From positions 1-8,476 of the forward strand of contig JBPBPY010000257.1 of assembly GCA_050954505.1 (NCBI GenBank): a DNA stretch of 8,476 nucleotides, in the 5' to 3' direction. The position numbers and the translations under genes are program-made. This stretch comes from JAQGMO01 sp050954505 (lineage in GTDB: Bacteria > Pseudomonadota > Gammaproteobacteria > Burkholderiales > Burkholderiaceae_D). Shown piece after piece: positions 1 to 6,148 of the stretch; positions within the stretch are counted from its first letter, which is position 1, and every line of letters begins with the position of its first letter. The notes beneath the pieces were generated by a model. The model saw only the letters and a list, made by a program, of their open reading frames with translations. It made no database searches and was not told where the DNA came from.

Positions 1-2
1 TG

Positions 3-524
3 AAAGTGGATATCCCGAACAAGAAGACTGAAGACGGTGGCGATTTCTGGCAGATCAATCCCAAGGGGTATGTGCCAGCACTGCAACTGGATAACGGTGA
101 AGTGCTGACCGAGGTTGCAATCATTTGCCAATACCTGGCCGACCAGAAATCCGAATCCGGCCTGGATGCCAAAGCTGGCACCATGGCGCGCTATCATGAA
201 ATGGAAGCATTGAATTTTGTCGCCAGCGAAATACACAAGCAAATTGGCGCGCTGTTCAATCCGAACTACACGCCTGAAATGCGCGACGTGCAAAAAGCGG
301 TCATCGACCGCAGGCTGACGCCGCTGGAAAAGAAGCTCGCCAACCAGGACTACATCGCTGGCGATGCCTACACTGCAGCGGACGCCTATTTGTTTACCGT
401 CTTGAACTGGACCGGCAAGGTTGGCGTAGACCTGGGCAAGTATCCAAAGATTTCGGCACTCAAGGAACGCGTCGGCGCACGCACCAAGGTGCGCGAGACG
501 CTGGAAGCAGAGGGTCTGGTCTGA
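3..524 (+). CDS. Glutathione S-transferase, 5'-truncated by the window edge
   Basis: Cytosolic enzyme that conjugates or reduces substrates with glutathione. The frame is open from position 3 (Lys-Val-Asp-Ile) to TGA at 522-524, giving 173 residues. Compared with E. coli GstA (about 201 aa), roughly 28 N-terminal residues lie outside the window, including the beta-class Cys10. The GTG at 6 is therefore an internal Val, not the start. What remains is the second half of the thioredoxin-like domain, with NPKGYVPAL (cis-proline loop) and LTEVAIICQYLAD (the usual glutathione-contact segment), then the all-helical C-terminal domain with AADAYLFTVLNW and the typical ending LEAEGLV. After the acidic residue of the glutathione-contact loop there is Val, where E. 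coli GstA has Gly; substrate specificity cannot be read from this. The gene stands alone. The assignment to the bacterial beta-class-like GST family is firm. Confidence 0.93.
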   Translation, partial: KVDIPNKKTEDGGDFWQINPKGYVPALQLDNGEVLTEVAIICQYLADQKSESGLDAKAGTMARYHEMEALNFVASEIHKQIGALFNPNYTPEMRDVQKAVIDRRLTPLEKKLANQDYIAGDAYTAADAYLFTVLNWTGKVGVDLGKYPKISALKERVGARTKVRETLEAEGLV

Positions 525-530
525 ACCAGA
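515..530 (+). terminator. Possible weak terminator hairpin around the GST stop codon
   Basis: TCTGGT (515-520) and ACCAGA (525-530) form a perfect 6-bp stem. The 4-nt loop contains the TGA stop codon. It is followed by TTCCT, which is not a real U-tract. The position suits a 3'-end structure, but the stem is short, so termination is only a suggestion. Confidence 0.25.
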
Positions 531-561
531 TTCCTGCCGAATCCGTAACGAAGAAACAAAC

Positions 562-822
562 CAGGCCGAGGTTCATTCCTCAAGCGTGGCAGATGCACGC
601 AGGCCGGGCTGATACTGCAACTTTGGCCGGTACCATCAGGCCGGGCTGACTCTTCAACGCTGTCCAGTACATGCAGGCCGGGTTGATTCTTCAGCCCTGG
701 CACGTACAATCAGGCCGGGCTGACTCGTCAACTCTTGCCGGTGTAGCAAGGCCGGATTGACCTTTCGAGTCCGGCCAGTGCAATCTGGCCGGGCTGACTC
801 TCAAGCCTTGTCGCTGCGATCA
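562..822. repeat. Degenerate tandem array of seven 37-bp units
   Basis: The conserved core AGGCCGGGCTGACTCTTCAA (with variation) starts at 563, 601, 638, 675, 712, 749 and 786, so the steps are 38, 37, 37, 37, 37 and 37 bp. The first 14 or so bases of each unit are best conserved. The last 17 or so vary but keep a trend towards TGGCCGGTACAATC. The period is not a multiple of three and no frame is open across the array, so it is not coding. The last unit extends about 22 bp into the 3' end of the minus-strand gene ending at 801 and so supplies its final codons. Several unit junctions form short hairpins, the best being the perfect 8-bp stem at 771-792. The array fills nearly all of the space between the GST gene and that gene. 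Function unknown. Confidence 0.85.
771..792. repeat. Perfect 8-bp-stem inverted repeat at the junction of repeat units 6 and 7
   Basis: CCGGCCAG (771-778) and CTGGCCGG (785-792) are exact reverse complements separated by TGCAAT. The element sits 9 bp past the stop codon of the minus-strand HTH-Sel1 gene, so its transcript would form this hairpin right after the coding region. On neither strand is it followed by a run of T, so it could be an RNA 3'-end stabiliser or a rho-assisted stop rather than a classical intrinsic terminator. Confidence 0.5.
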
Positions 823-1310
823 CCACACATGCCGAGCATGGCACACTGCGCCTTGGCAATCTGGTGTCCCTTGGCCGCAGCAGCAGCCAGCCAGCTCCAT
901 CCAAGCGCTTCGTTTTTCTCTTTCCCCATCCCGCCATAGATATGGATTTTCGATAGCCAGTGCATGGCGTCGGCGTGCCCAGCTTTCGCAGCCAGGGAAA
1001 ACCATTCATATGCCAGTTCCGGCAGGCCTGCTTCCAGGTACAACACACCGAGTTCATCAAACGCCTCGGCATCTCCCGCTGCGGCCAGGGCGACAAGTGC
1101 ACCATCCTCTTCGTTCAAGGGCGTGTGCGGCAAGACTGCACTGACTGCCACCAGCCGCTTGCCGCGCTGGTCCACTACCCGCGACGGCAACACGCCTTCC
1201 AGGCACCAGCGCTGCATGGTCTTGCTGGTTTTACCGGTGAGCAGTCCAGCCAACCGTAAATCGATTTCAATCTCCCCTGCTGACTGTTGAACTCTGGCTG
1301 CATGGTGCAT
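801..1310 (-). CDS. Small HTH plus Sel1-repeat protein, putative DNA-binding regulator
   Basis: With the start at 1310 the product has 169 residues. Residues 16-55 (IDLRLAGLLTGKTSKTMQRW onward, then LEGVLPSR and RGKRLV) look like a winged helix-turn-helix of the MerR/excisionase type. Residues 80-150 hold two Sel1-like (TPR-related) repeats, seen as LGVLYLEAGLPELAYEWF, AAKAGH and WSWLAAAAAKGH. There is no signal peptide or membrane segment, so a cytosolic DNA-binding protein with a protein-interaction tail is likely. The start is uncertain. The frame is open up to 1562, and ATGs at 1409 and 1400 are possible, the latter with AAGGA nine bases upstream (about 199 aa). I prefer 1310 because the added residues look non-protein-like and are encoded across a long perfect palindrome typical of an operator; a clear ribosome site is lacking there. 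It is divergent from the pilin gene. A role as pilin or self regulator is inference. Confidence 0.7.
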   Translation of the reverse strand: MHHAARVQQSAGEIEIDLRLAGLLTGKTSKTMQRWCLEGVLPSRVVDQRGKRLVAVSAVLPHTPLNEEDGALVALAAAGDAEAFDELGVLYLEAGLPELAYEWFSLAAKAGHADAMHWLSKIHIYGGMGKEKNEALGWSWLAAAAAKGHQIAKAQCAMLGMCGDRSDKA

Positions 1311-1312
1311 CT

Positions 1313-1403
1313 CGACATTTCCGATGAAGTTGCGACATGAAAGGGTGGTGTCCCGAACCAGTCCCGACATGGAGACGATGTCGCAAAACGATTGCGACAT
1401 CGT
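1313..1403. promoter_or_regulatory. Palindrome and TGTC/GACA cluster, candidate activator or operator sites
   Basis: ACGATGTCGCAA (1375-1386) and TTGCGACATCGT (1392-1403) form a perfect 12-bp inverted repeat around AACGA. A further exact TTGCGACAT half-site lies at 1330-1338, and related CGACAT motifs are at 1313-1318 and 1365-1370. In total TGTC or GACA occurs six times (1314, 1334, 1349, 1366, 1379 and 1396). The cluster is about 75-160 bp upstream of the predicted pilin transcription start and directly upstream of the chosen start of the divergent HTH-Sel1 gene. In Pseudomonas aeruginosa, PilR binds repeated (C/G)TGTC motifs at a similar distance upstream of the sigma-54 pilA promoter, so enhancer sites for a PilR-like activator are one reading. 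Autoregulatory operators for the HTH-Sel1 protein are the other. Confidence 0.55.
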
Positions 1404-1448
1404 TGCCATTCCTTTCAGGAAATGGGGTCGCAGATCACCCAAAAGAGC

Positions 1449-1464
1449 TGGCACGGCGCATGCA
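1449..1464 (+). promoter_or_regulatory. Sigma-54 (RpoN) -24/-12 promoter of the pilin gene
   Basis: TGGCACG, four bases, then ATGCA matches the sigma-54 consensus TGGCACG-N4-TTGCW in all but one position. The invariant GG (1450-1451) and GC (1462-1463) have the required 10-base spacing. Transcription should start near 1475, giving a leader of about 65 nt before the pilin ATG. Major type IV pilin genes of P. aeruginosa and relatives are known to depend on RpoN with PilS/PilR, so position and type agree. Confidence 0.8.
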
Positions 1465-1540
1465 ATTACATACTTGCAGAAACTTATCGTAGATGCTGAC
1501 TCGAGACCACAAGTGTTAAACCAGCCTAAGGAGTATTGAC

Positions 1541-2059
1541 ATGACCAACTTCGTGAATGCAAAGAAAGTACAACAGGGTTTTACCCTGATCGAGTTGATG
1601 ATTGTGGTGGCGATCATCGGAATTCTCGCGGCAATTGCGATTCCGGCGTATCAGAACTACCAGTTGAAAGCGCGATTTACTGAAATCGTTTCCGCCAGTT
1701 CCCCTTATAAACTGGCGCTGGAAGTCTGTGCGCAATCCGGTGACTGCTTGGATACCGCAGTAAACACTCCGTCATTCACAGTAATGGCAATTAATGCCGG
1801 CGTGCCCACAGCAGCGGCAACTGCGTCAGGCCTGCCAACTCCCCCCGCAGACAATGCCAATGGCCTGATCAGAACCACCGGATTCGAGATTACCGCAGGT
1901 GGCACAGCAGCGTCCATACGGATCATCCCAGCTGCAAGTCGTGGTATTACGGCAGTTGACTGGTATCAACTTGATGGAACGCTGCAAGCCGATGGAAAAA
2001 TTCTTTGGGTTGTAAATCCTTCGGGATGCCGCACGCGTGCAGCGGGTGCGATTTGCTGA
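1541..2059 (+). CDS. pilA: Type IV major pilin (PilA/PilE type) precursor
   Basis: Structural subunit of type IV pili, exported, processed by prepilin peptidase PilD and polymerised at the inner membrane. The 172-residue precursor has a 13-residue leader ending in Gly13, followed by FTLIELMIVVAIIGILAAIA: mature Phe1, Glu5 and the hydrophobic N-terminal helix. This is the hallmark of class IVa pilins. Mature length is about 159 residues. Four cysteines (63, 69, 163, 172) are present. The pair 163/172 at the C terminus can close the D-region disulphide loop, and 63/69 could form a second small one. ATG 1541 is preceded by AAGGAG (1528-1533) at a 7-base distance, so the start is secure. A sigma-54 promoter lies 77 bp upstream, so expression probably needs RpoN and a PilR-like activator. 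It is a single gene with no other pilus gene nearby. Low-complexity Ala/Thr/Pro segments in the middle suggest a surface-exposed variable part. Confidence 0.95.
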   Translation: MTNFVNAKKVQQGFTLIELMIVVAIIGILAAIAIPAYQNYQLKARFTEIVSASSPYKLALEVCAQSGDCLDTAVNTPSFTVMAINAGVPTAAATASGLPTPPADNANGLIRTTGFEITAGGTAASIRIIPAASRGITAVDWYQLDGTLQADGKILWVVNPSGCRTRAAGAIC

Positions 2060-2114
2060 CCATCCATGAATAAATGATCACATCATGCATTGCAAGACCG
2101 GAAGGTTGACTACT

Positions 2115-3131
2115 TTACGGCGTAACACCTCCCATCACCGGCAGCACCACCCCGGTGATGAAGCTTGAACAAACCGGAGCAGCCAGAAACACATAGGCCG
2201 GCGCAACCTCTTCAGGCTGCCCCGGCCTTTTCATATCGGTGTGAGCGCCGAATTTCGCCACTTCTTCGGCCGCGCGATCAGCAGGATTCAAGGGCGTCCA
2301 GATCGGTCGCGGTGCTACCGCATTGACGCGAATGCCCTTGGCCACCAGGTTCGATGCCAGCGCCTTGGTAAATGCATGGATCGCACCCTTGGTCGAGGAA
2401 TAGTCAAGCAGCTTTTCACTGCCGAACAGACCGGTTTCCGAACCGGTGTTGACGATTGCCGAACCAGACTTCAAATGCGGCAAAGCCGCCTGCACCATAT
2501 GGAAGTAGCCATAAATATTGGTGCGGAATGTCATGTCGAGATGTTCCTCGGTAATGTCGTTGATGTCTGCTGCATGCATCTGGAAAGCGGCATTGTTGAC
2601 CAGGATATCGAGCTTGCCGAACTGCATGACGGACTGGTCCACGGCTGCCTTGCAAAAGCCGGCATTGCGCACATCGCCGGAAATGACCAGGCAAGAGCGG
2701 CCTTCCTTTTCCACACAGCGTTTGGTCTCTTGCGCATCTTCATGCTCGTTGAGATAAATGATGGTCACGTCGGCGCCTTCGCGCGCGAACAGAACCGCCA
2801 CTGCCCTGCCGATGCCGGAGTCCGCACCGGTGATCACCGCCTTCATGCCTTCGAGCTTGCCACTGCCCTTGTAATCGGGCGCCATGAATTGCGGACGCGG
2901 TTCGAGCTGCGCCTCGATGCCGGGTTTGTCCTGATGCTGCTGCCCATAGGGCAGTTCGGGCTGCTTGCGTGCGCCCGCCTGCACGGCAGTTTTTTCGGCG
3001 GCTTCTTGCGCTACCTGGTCTGCTGCCGCATTCTTCTTGTCGATGGCGTCGATTTCATGCTGGATTTTGCGGTGCAAGGCGGCAGTGCGTTCGACTTCGG
3101 AAGCGTAATCGGTTGTCGTGGTCGTGGTCAT
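2115..3131 (-). CDS. SDR family NAD(P)-dependent oxidoreductase (YghA-like)
   Basis: Soluble short-chain dehydrogenase of 338 residues, closest in layout to E. coli YghA and the Bacillus 'general stress' SDRs. The first 90 or so residues are a charged, probably flexible extension that starts with six threonines and ends with PQFMAPDYKGSGKLEGMKA. The Rossmann core then follows: TGADSGIG (101-108, dinucleotide binding), NNAA (179-182), Asn205, Ser231 in TGSETG, and the catalytic pair Tyr244/Lys248 in YSSTK. All catalytic residues are present. After the active site, APRPIWTPL has Arg where this subfamily normally has Gly (APGPIWTPL). An upstream ATG at 3161 is in frame, but ATG 3131 has AAGGA at a suitable distance and begins the usual TTTTT-type N terminus. 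It is convergent with the pilin gene (55 bp apart) and divergent from prfB. A possible minus-strand -10 box (TATAGT) lies at 3203-3208. Substrate unknown. Confidence 0.93.
   Translation of the reverse strand: MTTTTTTDYASEVERTAALHRKIQHEIDAIDKKNAAADQVAQEAAEKTAVQAGARKQPELPYGQQHQDKPGIEAQLEPRPQFMAPDYKGSGKLEGMKAVITGADSGIGRAVAVLFAREGADVTIIYLNEHEDAQETKRCVEKEGRSCLVISGDVRNAGFCKAAVDQSVMQFGKLDILVNNAAFQMHAADINDITEEHLDMTFRTNIYGYFHMVQAALPHLKSGSAIVNTGSETGLFGSEKLLDYSSTKGAIHAFTKALASNLVAKGIRVNAVAPRPIWTPLNPADRAAEEVAKFGAHTDMKRPGQPEEVAPAYVFLAAPVCSSFITGVVLPVMGGVTP
2133..2160. repeat. 9-bp-arm inverted repeat in the 3' end of the SDR gene
   Basis: CATCACCGG (2133-2141) and CCGGTGATG (2152-2160) are exact reverse complements with a 10-base loop. 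They lie inside the last 16 codons of the dehydrogenase. The 55-bp gap to the convergent pilin gene contains no convincing terminator, so this structure could help stop or stabilise transcripts from either side. No T-run follows on either strand, so the role is uncertain. Confidence 0.3.
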
Positions 3132-3431
3132 GGTATTTCCTTTGTTGGGGACGGAGGGCAAGATGCCGCAGATGGCATAACGCCAATGGGTTGATGCAGA
3201 AAACTATAGAACCGGGCCAATCCCACTGCTTAGACCTGCATCAAGCACGGCGGGATTAACGCAAAGTCGAGCGGCGACAGACCCTGAACCAGGCGAACGC
3301 GAGCAAGGTACCCACCCTGCCCGCTGCCGGAAACCGCTCCACATTACCCGCGCTTTGCACCCCGCAACCCGGTCCGGCCACGTCCTGCCCTCAGGTATAA
3401 TGCAGGGTTTGATCAGCCAGGAATACCCATC
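3132..3431. other. Divergent intergenic region between the SDR gene and prfB
   Basis: Three hundred bases without a supportable gene. It carries the promoters of both flanking genes. An ATGCC/GGCAT hairpin at the SDR leader side (around 3164-3179) is short and of unknown value. The prfB-side promoter is listed separately. No other structure stands out. Confidence 0.6.
3396..3401 (+). promoter_or_regulatory. Sigma-70 -10 box of prfB-lysS
   Basis: A perfect TATAAT lies 30 bp before the prfB ATG, predicting a start near 3408 and a leader of about 25 nt. No good TTGACA-like -35 sequence is seen 16-18 bp upstream, so the box stands on its own match and position. Confidence 0.55.
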
Positions 3432-4536
3432 ATGGAAGCCGAACGCCTCAACTCCCTCTCCGCGCTGTTGTCCGACCTCAGCACCCGTGAAGTCGAACTT
3501 CGGAGGTATCTTTGACTTCGATAACAAGTCGGAGAAACTAGAGCAAGTCAACGCCGAGCTGGAAGATCCCACCGTCTGGAACGACCAGAAACGCGCGCAG
3601 GATCTTGGCAAGGAAAAAAAATCGCTGGAAAACATCGTCTTCACGCTTACCAGCGCCCAGGCCGGCTTGCGCGACGCTGCCGACCTGTTCGAGATGGCGC
3701 GCGAAGAGCAGGATGAAGAAACGCTGCTGGCCGTCGAGCAGGATACCGAAGGCTTGAAAGCCACCATCGAAAGCATGGAATTCCGGCGCATGTTCGCCAA
3801 TCCCATGGATGCCAACAATTGCTTCATCGATATCCAGGCCGGCGCCGGCGGTACCGAAGCCCAGGACTGGGCCTCGATGCTGCTGCGCCAATACCTGCGT
3901 TATTGCGAACGCAAGGGCTTCAAGGCAGAAATCCTCGAGCAATCCGATGGTGAAGTGGCCGGTATCAAGACCGCCACGCTGAAAGTCGAAGGCGATTATG
4001 CCTATGGTTTCCTGCGCACGGAAACTGGTGTGCATCGCCTGGTGCGCAAGTCGCCCTTCGATTCCGCCAACGGCCGCCACACGTCGTTCTCCAGCCTGTT
4101 CGTCTATCCCGAGGTCGATGATTCGATCGAAATCGACATCAACCCGTCCGATGTGCGTGTCGATACCTACCGTGCTTCAGGCGCTGGCGGACAGCATATC
4201 AACAAGACCGATTCCGCCGTGCGCCTGACCCATGCGCCGACCGGCATCGTGGTGCAGTGCCAGAACGACCGCAGCCAGCACCGCAACCGTGCCGAAGCCT
4301 GGGAAATGCTCAAGTCGCGCCTGTACGAACATGAACTGCGCATCCGCATGAGCGCCCAGCAATCGCTGGAAGACTCGAAGACCGACGTTGGCTGGGGTCA
4401 CCAGATCCGCTCGTATGTGCTCGACCAGTCGCGCATCAAGGATTTGCGCACCAGCTTTGAAACCGGCAATACCAAGGCAGTGCTCGATGGCGATCTCGAC
4501 GACTTCATCGCCGCTTCGCTCAAGCAAGGCGTTTAA
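3432..4536 (+). CDS. prfB: Peptide chain release factor 2, with programmed +1 frameshift
   Basis: RF2 recognises UAA and UGA in the ribosomal A site and triggers peptide release. The protein is read from ATG 3432 (AGGA at 3419-3422, 9 bases upstream) through 27 codons ending ...RRYL at CTT 3510-3512. It then shifts +1 past the in-frame TGA (3513-3515) and continues with GAC at 3514, Asp-Phe-Asp-Asn, to TAA 4534-4536. The full product is 367 residues, matching the family (E. coli 365). The codon-recognition tripeptide SPF is at residues 207-209 and the catalytic GGQ at 252-254. The residue matching E. coli position 246 is Ala, the common form, rather than the Thr of E. coli K-12. Reading the second frame alone gives an artefactual N terminus; the two-frame reading is correct. 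It is followed after 24 bp by lysS, as in E. coli, so the two are probably co-transcribed. Confidence 0.97.
3502..3516 (+). promoter_or_regulatory. RF2 autoregulatory frameshift site
   Basis: GGAGG (3502-3506), TAT, then CTT TGA C. The internal Shine-Dalgarno-like element sits three bases before the CTT slip codon, the same spacing as in E. coli (AGGGGG TAT CTT TGA C), and here GGAGG is a full match to the anti-SD core. When RF2 is scarce, slow termination at the TGA lets the tRNA on CTT slip to TTT and the full protein is made; when it is plentiful, a 27-residue peptide is released. This mechanism is well established for prfB. Confidence 0.96.
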
Positions 4537-4560
4537 CACGCAATAAAGGTAGTAGAGAAG

Positions 4561-6090
4561 ATGATGACTGACAAATATTCCGCACTGGTCGAAGAAAAGG
4601 ATGAGAGTTCCATCATCCTGGAACGGCGCAGCAAGCTGGCCGCGATTCGCGAACAGGGCGTGGCTTTTCCGAATGACTTCCGTCCGCAGCACAAGGCGGC
4701 GGCACTGCATGCGCAGTACGAAGGGATCGTCAATGAGGTGCTGGAGCCGCAAGCCATCAAGGTAGTGGTGGCCGGCCGCATGATGTTGAAACGCGTCATG
4801 GGCAAGGCGTCGTTTGCCACCATCCAGGATGCATCGGGTCCGCTGGCTGATGGCCGCATGCAGCTTTACATTACCAACGACGTCACCGGCGTCGACGCGC
4901 ACCAGGCTTTCAAGCATTACGACCTTGGCGATATCCTCGGCGCCGAAGGCACGCTGTTTCGCACCAAGACCGGCGAGCTGTCGGTCAAGGTCACGGCTCT
5001 GCGCCTGCTGACCAAGTCGCTGCGTCCGCTGCCGGACAAATTCCATGGCCTGGCCGACCAGGAAACCAAATACCGCCAGCGCTATGTCGACCTGATCATG
5101 AGCGAGGAAACGCGCCGCACGTTCAAGGCCCGCACTGCGGCCATGTCGTCGATCCGCCGCTTCATGGAAAAGAACGATTTCATGGAAGTCGAGACGCCAA
5201 TGCTGCATGCCATTCCCGGCGGCGCCGCGGCCAAGCCCTTCATCACCCATCACAACGCGCTCGACATGCAGATGTACCTGCGCATTGCGCCGGAACTGTA
5301 TTTGAAGCGCCTGGTGGTGGGCGGCTTTGACCGCGTGTTTGAAGTCAACCGCAATTTCCGCAATGAAGGCACGTCGCCGCGCCACAATCCGGAATTTACC
5401 ATGATGGAGTTCTACGCCGCGTATGTCGACTACCGCTGGCTGATGGATTTCACCGAAGCCGTGATCCGCCAGGCCGCCATCGATGCCCATGGCACCGCGA
5501 CGCTGACCTACCAGGGCCGCGAACTCGACCTGGGCAAGCCGTTTCATCGCATGACCATCGTCGAGGCGATCAACAAGTTTGCGCCGCACTACACGACTGA
5601 ACAGCTGAACGACAGCGCCTTCATCAAGCAGGAACTCCTGAAGTTCGGCGTCAAGCCCTTCGCCACTGCCGGCCTGGGCGCGCTGCAACTGGCGCTGTTC
5701 GAGGAAACCGCCGAGTCGCAATTGTGGGAGCCGACCTATATCGTCGATTATCCGGTCGAAGTCTCGCCACTGGCGCGCGCCTCCGATACCGAGCCGGGCA
5801 TTACCGAGCGCTTCGAACTGTTCATTACCGGGCGCGAAATCGCCAACGGGTTTTCCGAGCTCAACGATGCCCAGGACCAGGCAGCGCGTTTCCAGGCGCA
5901 GGTTGCAGCCAAGGATGCCGGCGATGAAGAAGCCATGTACTACGATGCCGATTACATCCGGGCACTGGAATACGGCCTGCCTCCAACCGGCGGCTGCGGC
6001 ATCGGCATCGACCGGCTGATCATGCTGATCACCGATTCGCCAAATATCCGCGATGTGATCCTGTTCCCGCATCTGCGCCGCGAGGACTGA
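4561..6090 (+). CDS. lysS: Lysyl-tRNA synthetase, class II
   Basis: Charges tRNA-Lys with lysine using ATP, in the cytosol. The protein has 509 residues against 505 for E. coli LysS. The N-terminal OB-fold anticodon-binding domain covers about residues 65-150 (VVVAGRMMLKRVMGKASF). The class II catalytic core follows: motif 1 region VETPMLHAIPGGAAAKPF (210-227), motif 2 FRNEGTSPRHNPEFTMMEFY (266-285) with its Arg and Glu, and motif 3 GCGIGIDRLIML (478-489). It is complete, ending in the typical HLRRED tail. Two ATGs stand in tandem (4561 and 4564). AAAGG at 4545-4549 and GAGAAG directly before 4561 serve as ribosome site, and either ATG may be used. It is co-directional with prfB across 24 bp and closed by the hairpin at 6122-6148. 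Confidence 0.98.
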   Translation: MMTDKYSALVEEKDESSIILERRSKLAAIREQGVAFPNDFRPQHKAAALHAQYEGIVNEVLEPQAIKVVVAGRMMLKRVMGKASFATIQDASGPLADGRMQLYITNDVTGVDAHQAFKHYDLGDILGAEGTLFRTKTGELSVKVTALRLLTKSLRPLPDKFHGLADQETKYRQRYVDLIMSEETRRTFKARTAAMSSIRRFMEKNDFMEVETPMLHAIPGGAAAKPFITHHNALDMQMYLRIAPELYLKRLVVGGFDRVFEVNRNFRNEGTSPRHNPEFTMMEFYAAYVDYRWLMDFTEAVIRQAAIDAHGTATLTYQGRELDLGKPFHRMTIVEAINKFAPHYTTEQLNDSAFIKQELLKFGVKPFATAGLGALQLALFEETAESQLWEPTYIVDYPVEVSPLARASDTEPGITERFELFITGREIANGFSELNDAQDQAARFQAQVAAKDAGDEEAMYYDADYIRALEYGLPPTGGCGIGIDRLIMLITDSPNIRDVILFPHLRRED

Positions 6091-6121
6091 TTCGGCTAGT
6101 TACAAACCATGCTGTTGCAAG

Positions 6122-6148
6122 GGGCAAGCCAGTCATGCTGGCTTGCCC
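6122..6148 (+). terminator. Terminator hairpin after lysS
   Basis: GGGCAAGCCAG (6122-6132) and CTGGCTTGCCC (6138-6148) form a perfect 11-bp stem with loop TCATG, 31 bp after the lysS stop. The following TGATTCCTTTA is only moderately T-rich, so termination may be imperfect, but stem strength and position make this the end of the prfB-lysS unit. Confidence 0.82.

Noticed and set aside
386..709. A 107-codon minus-strand frame across the repeat array and the GST end
   Set aside because: It overlaps the conserved GST C terminus in antisense and the non-coding 37-bp repeats, and has no ribosome site.
562..822. CRISPR-like array
   Set aside because: The conserved part is only about 14-20 bp and not identical between units. 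The variable part is about 17 bp and still related between units, and no cas gene is present.
2060..2114. ATGAT/ATCAT dyad after the pilin gene as a terminator
   Set aside because: The stem is only 5 AT-rich pairs with a 3-base loop and no T-run follows.
2241..3194. A 317-codon plus-strand frame antisense to the dehydrogenase
   Set aside because: Shadow of the SDR gene, whose motifs (TGADSGIG, YSSTK) are unambiguous; no ribosome site or known motif in the antisense product.
3355..3513. An alternative N terminus for RF2 read in one frame without frameshift
   Set aside because: It has no homology to RF2, whereas the other frame gives the expected N terminus up to YL followed by the classical CTT TGA C shift site.
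4177..6072. A 631-codon open frame antisense to prfB and lysS
   Set aside because: It mirrors the codon pattern of two clearly real, well-conserved genes in GC-biased DNA. Its translation is rich in His, Gln, Arg and Gly without any recognisable domain.
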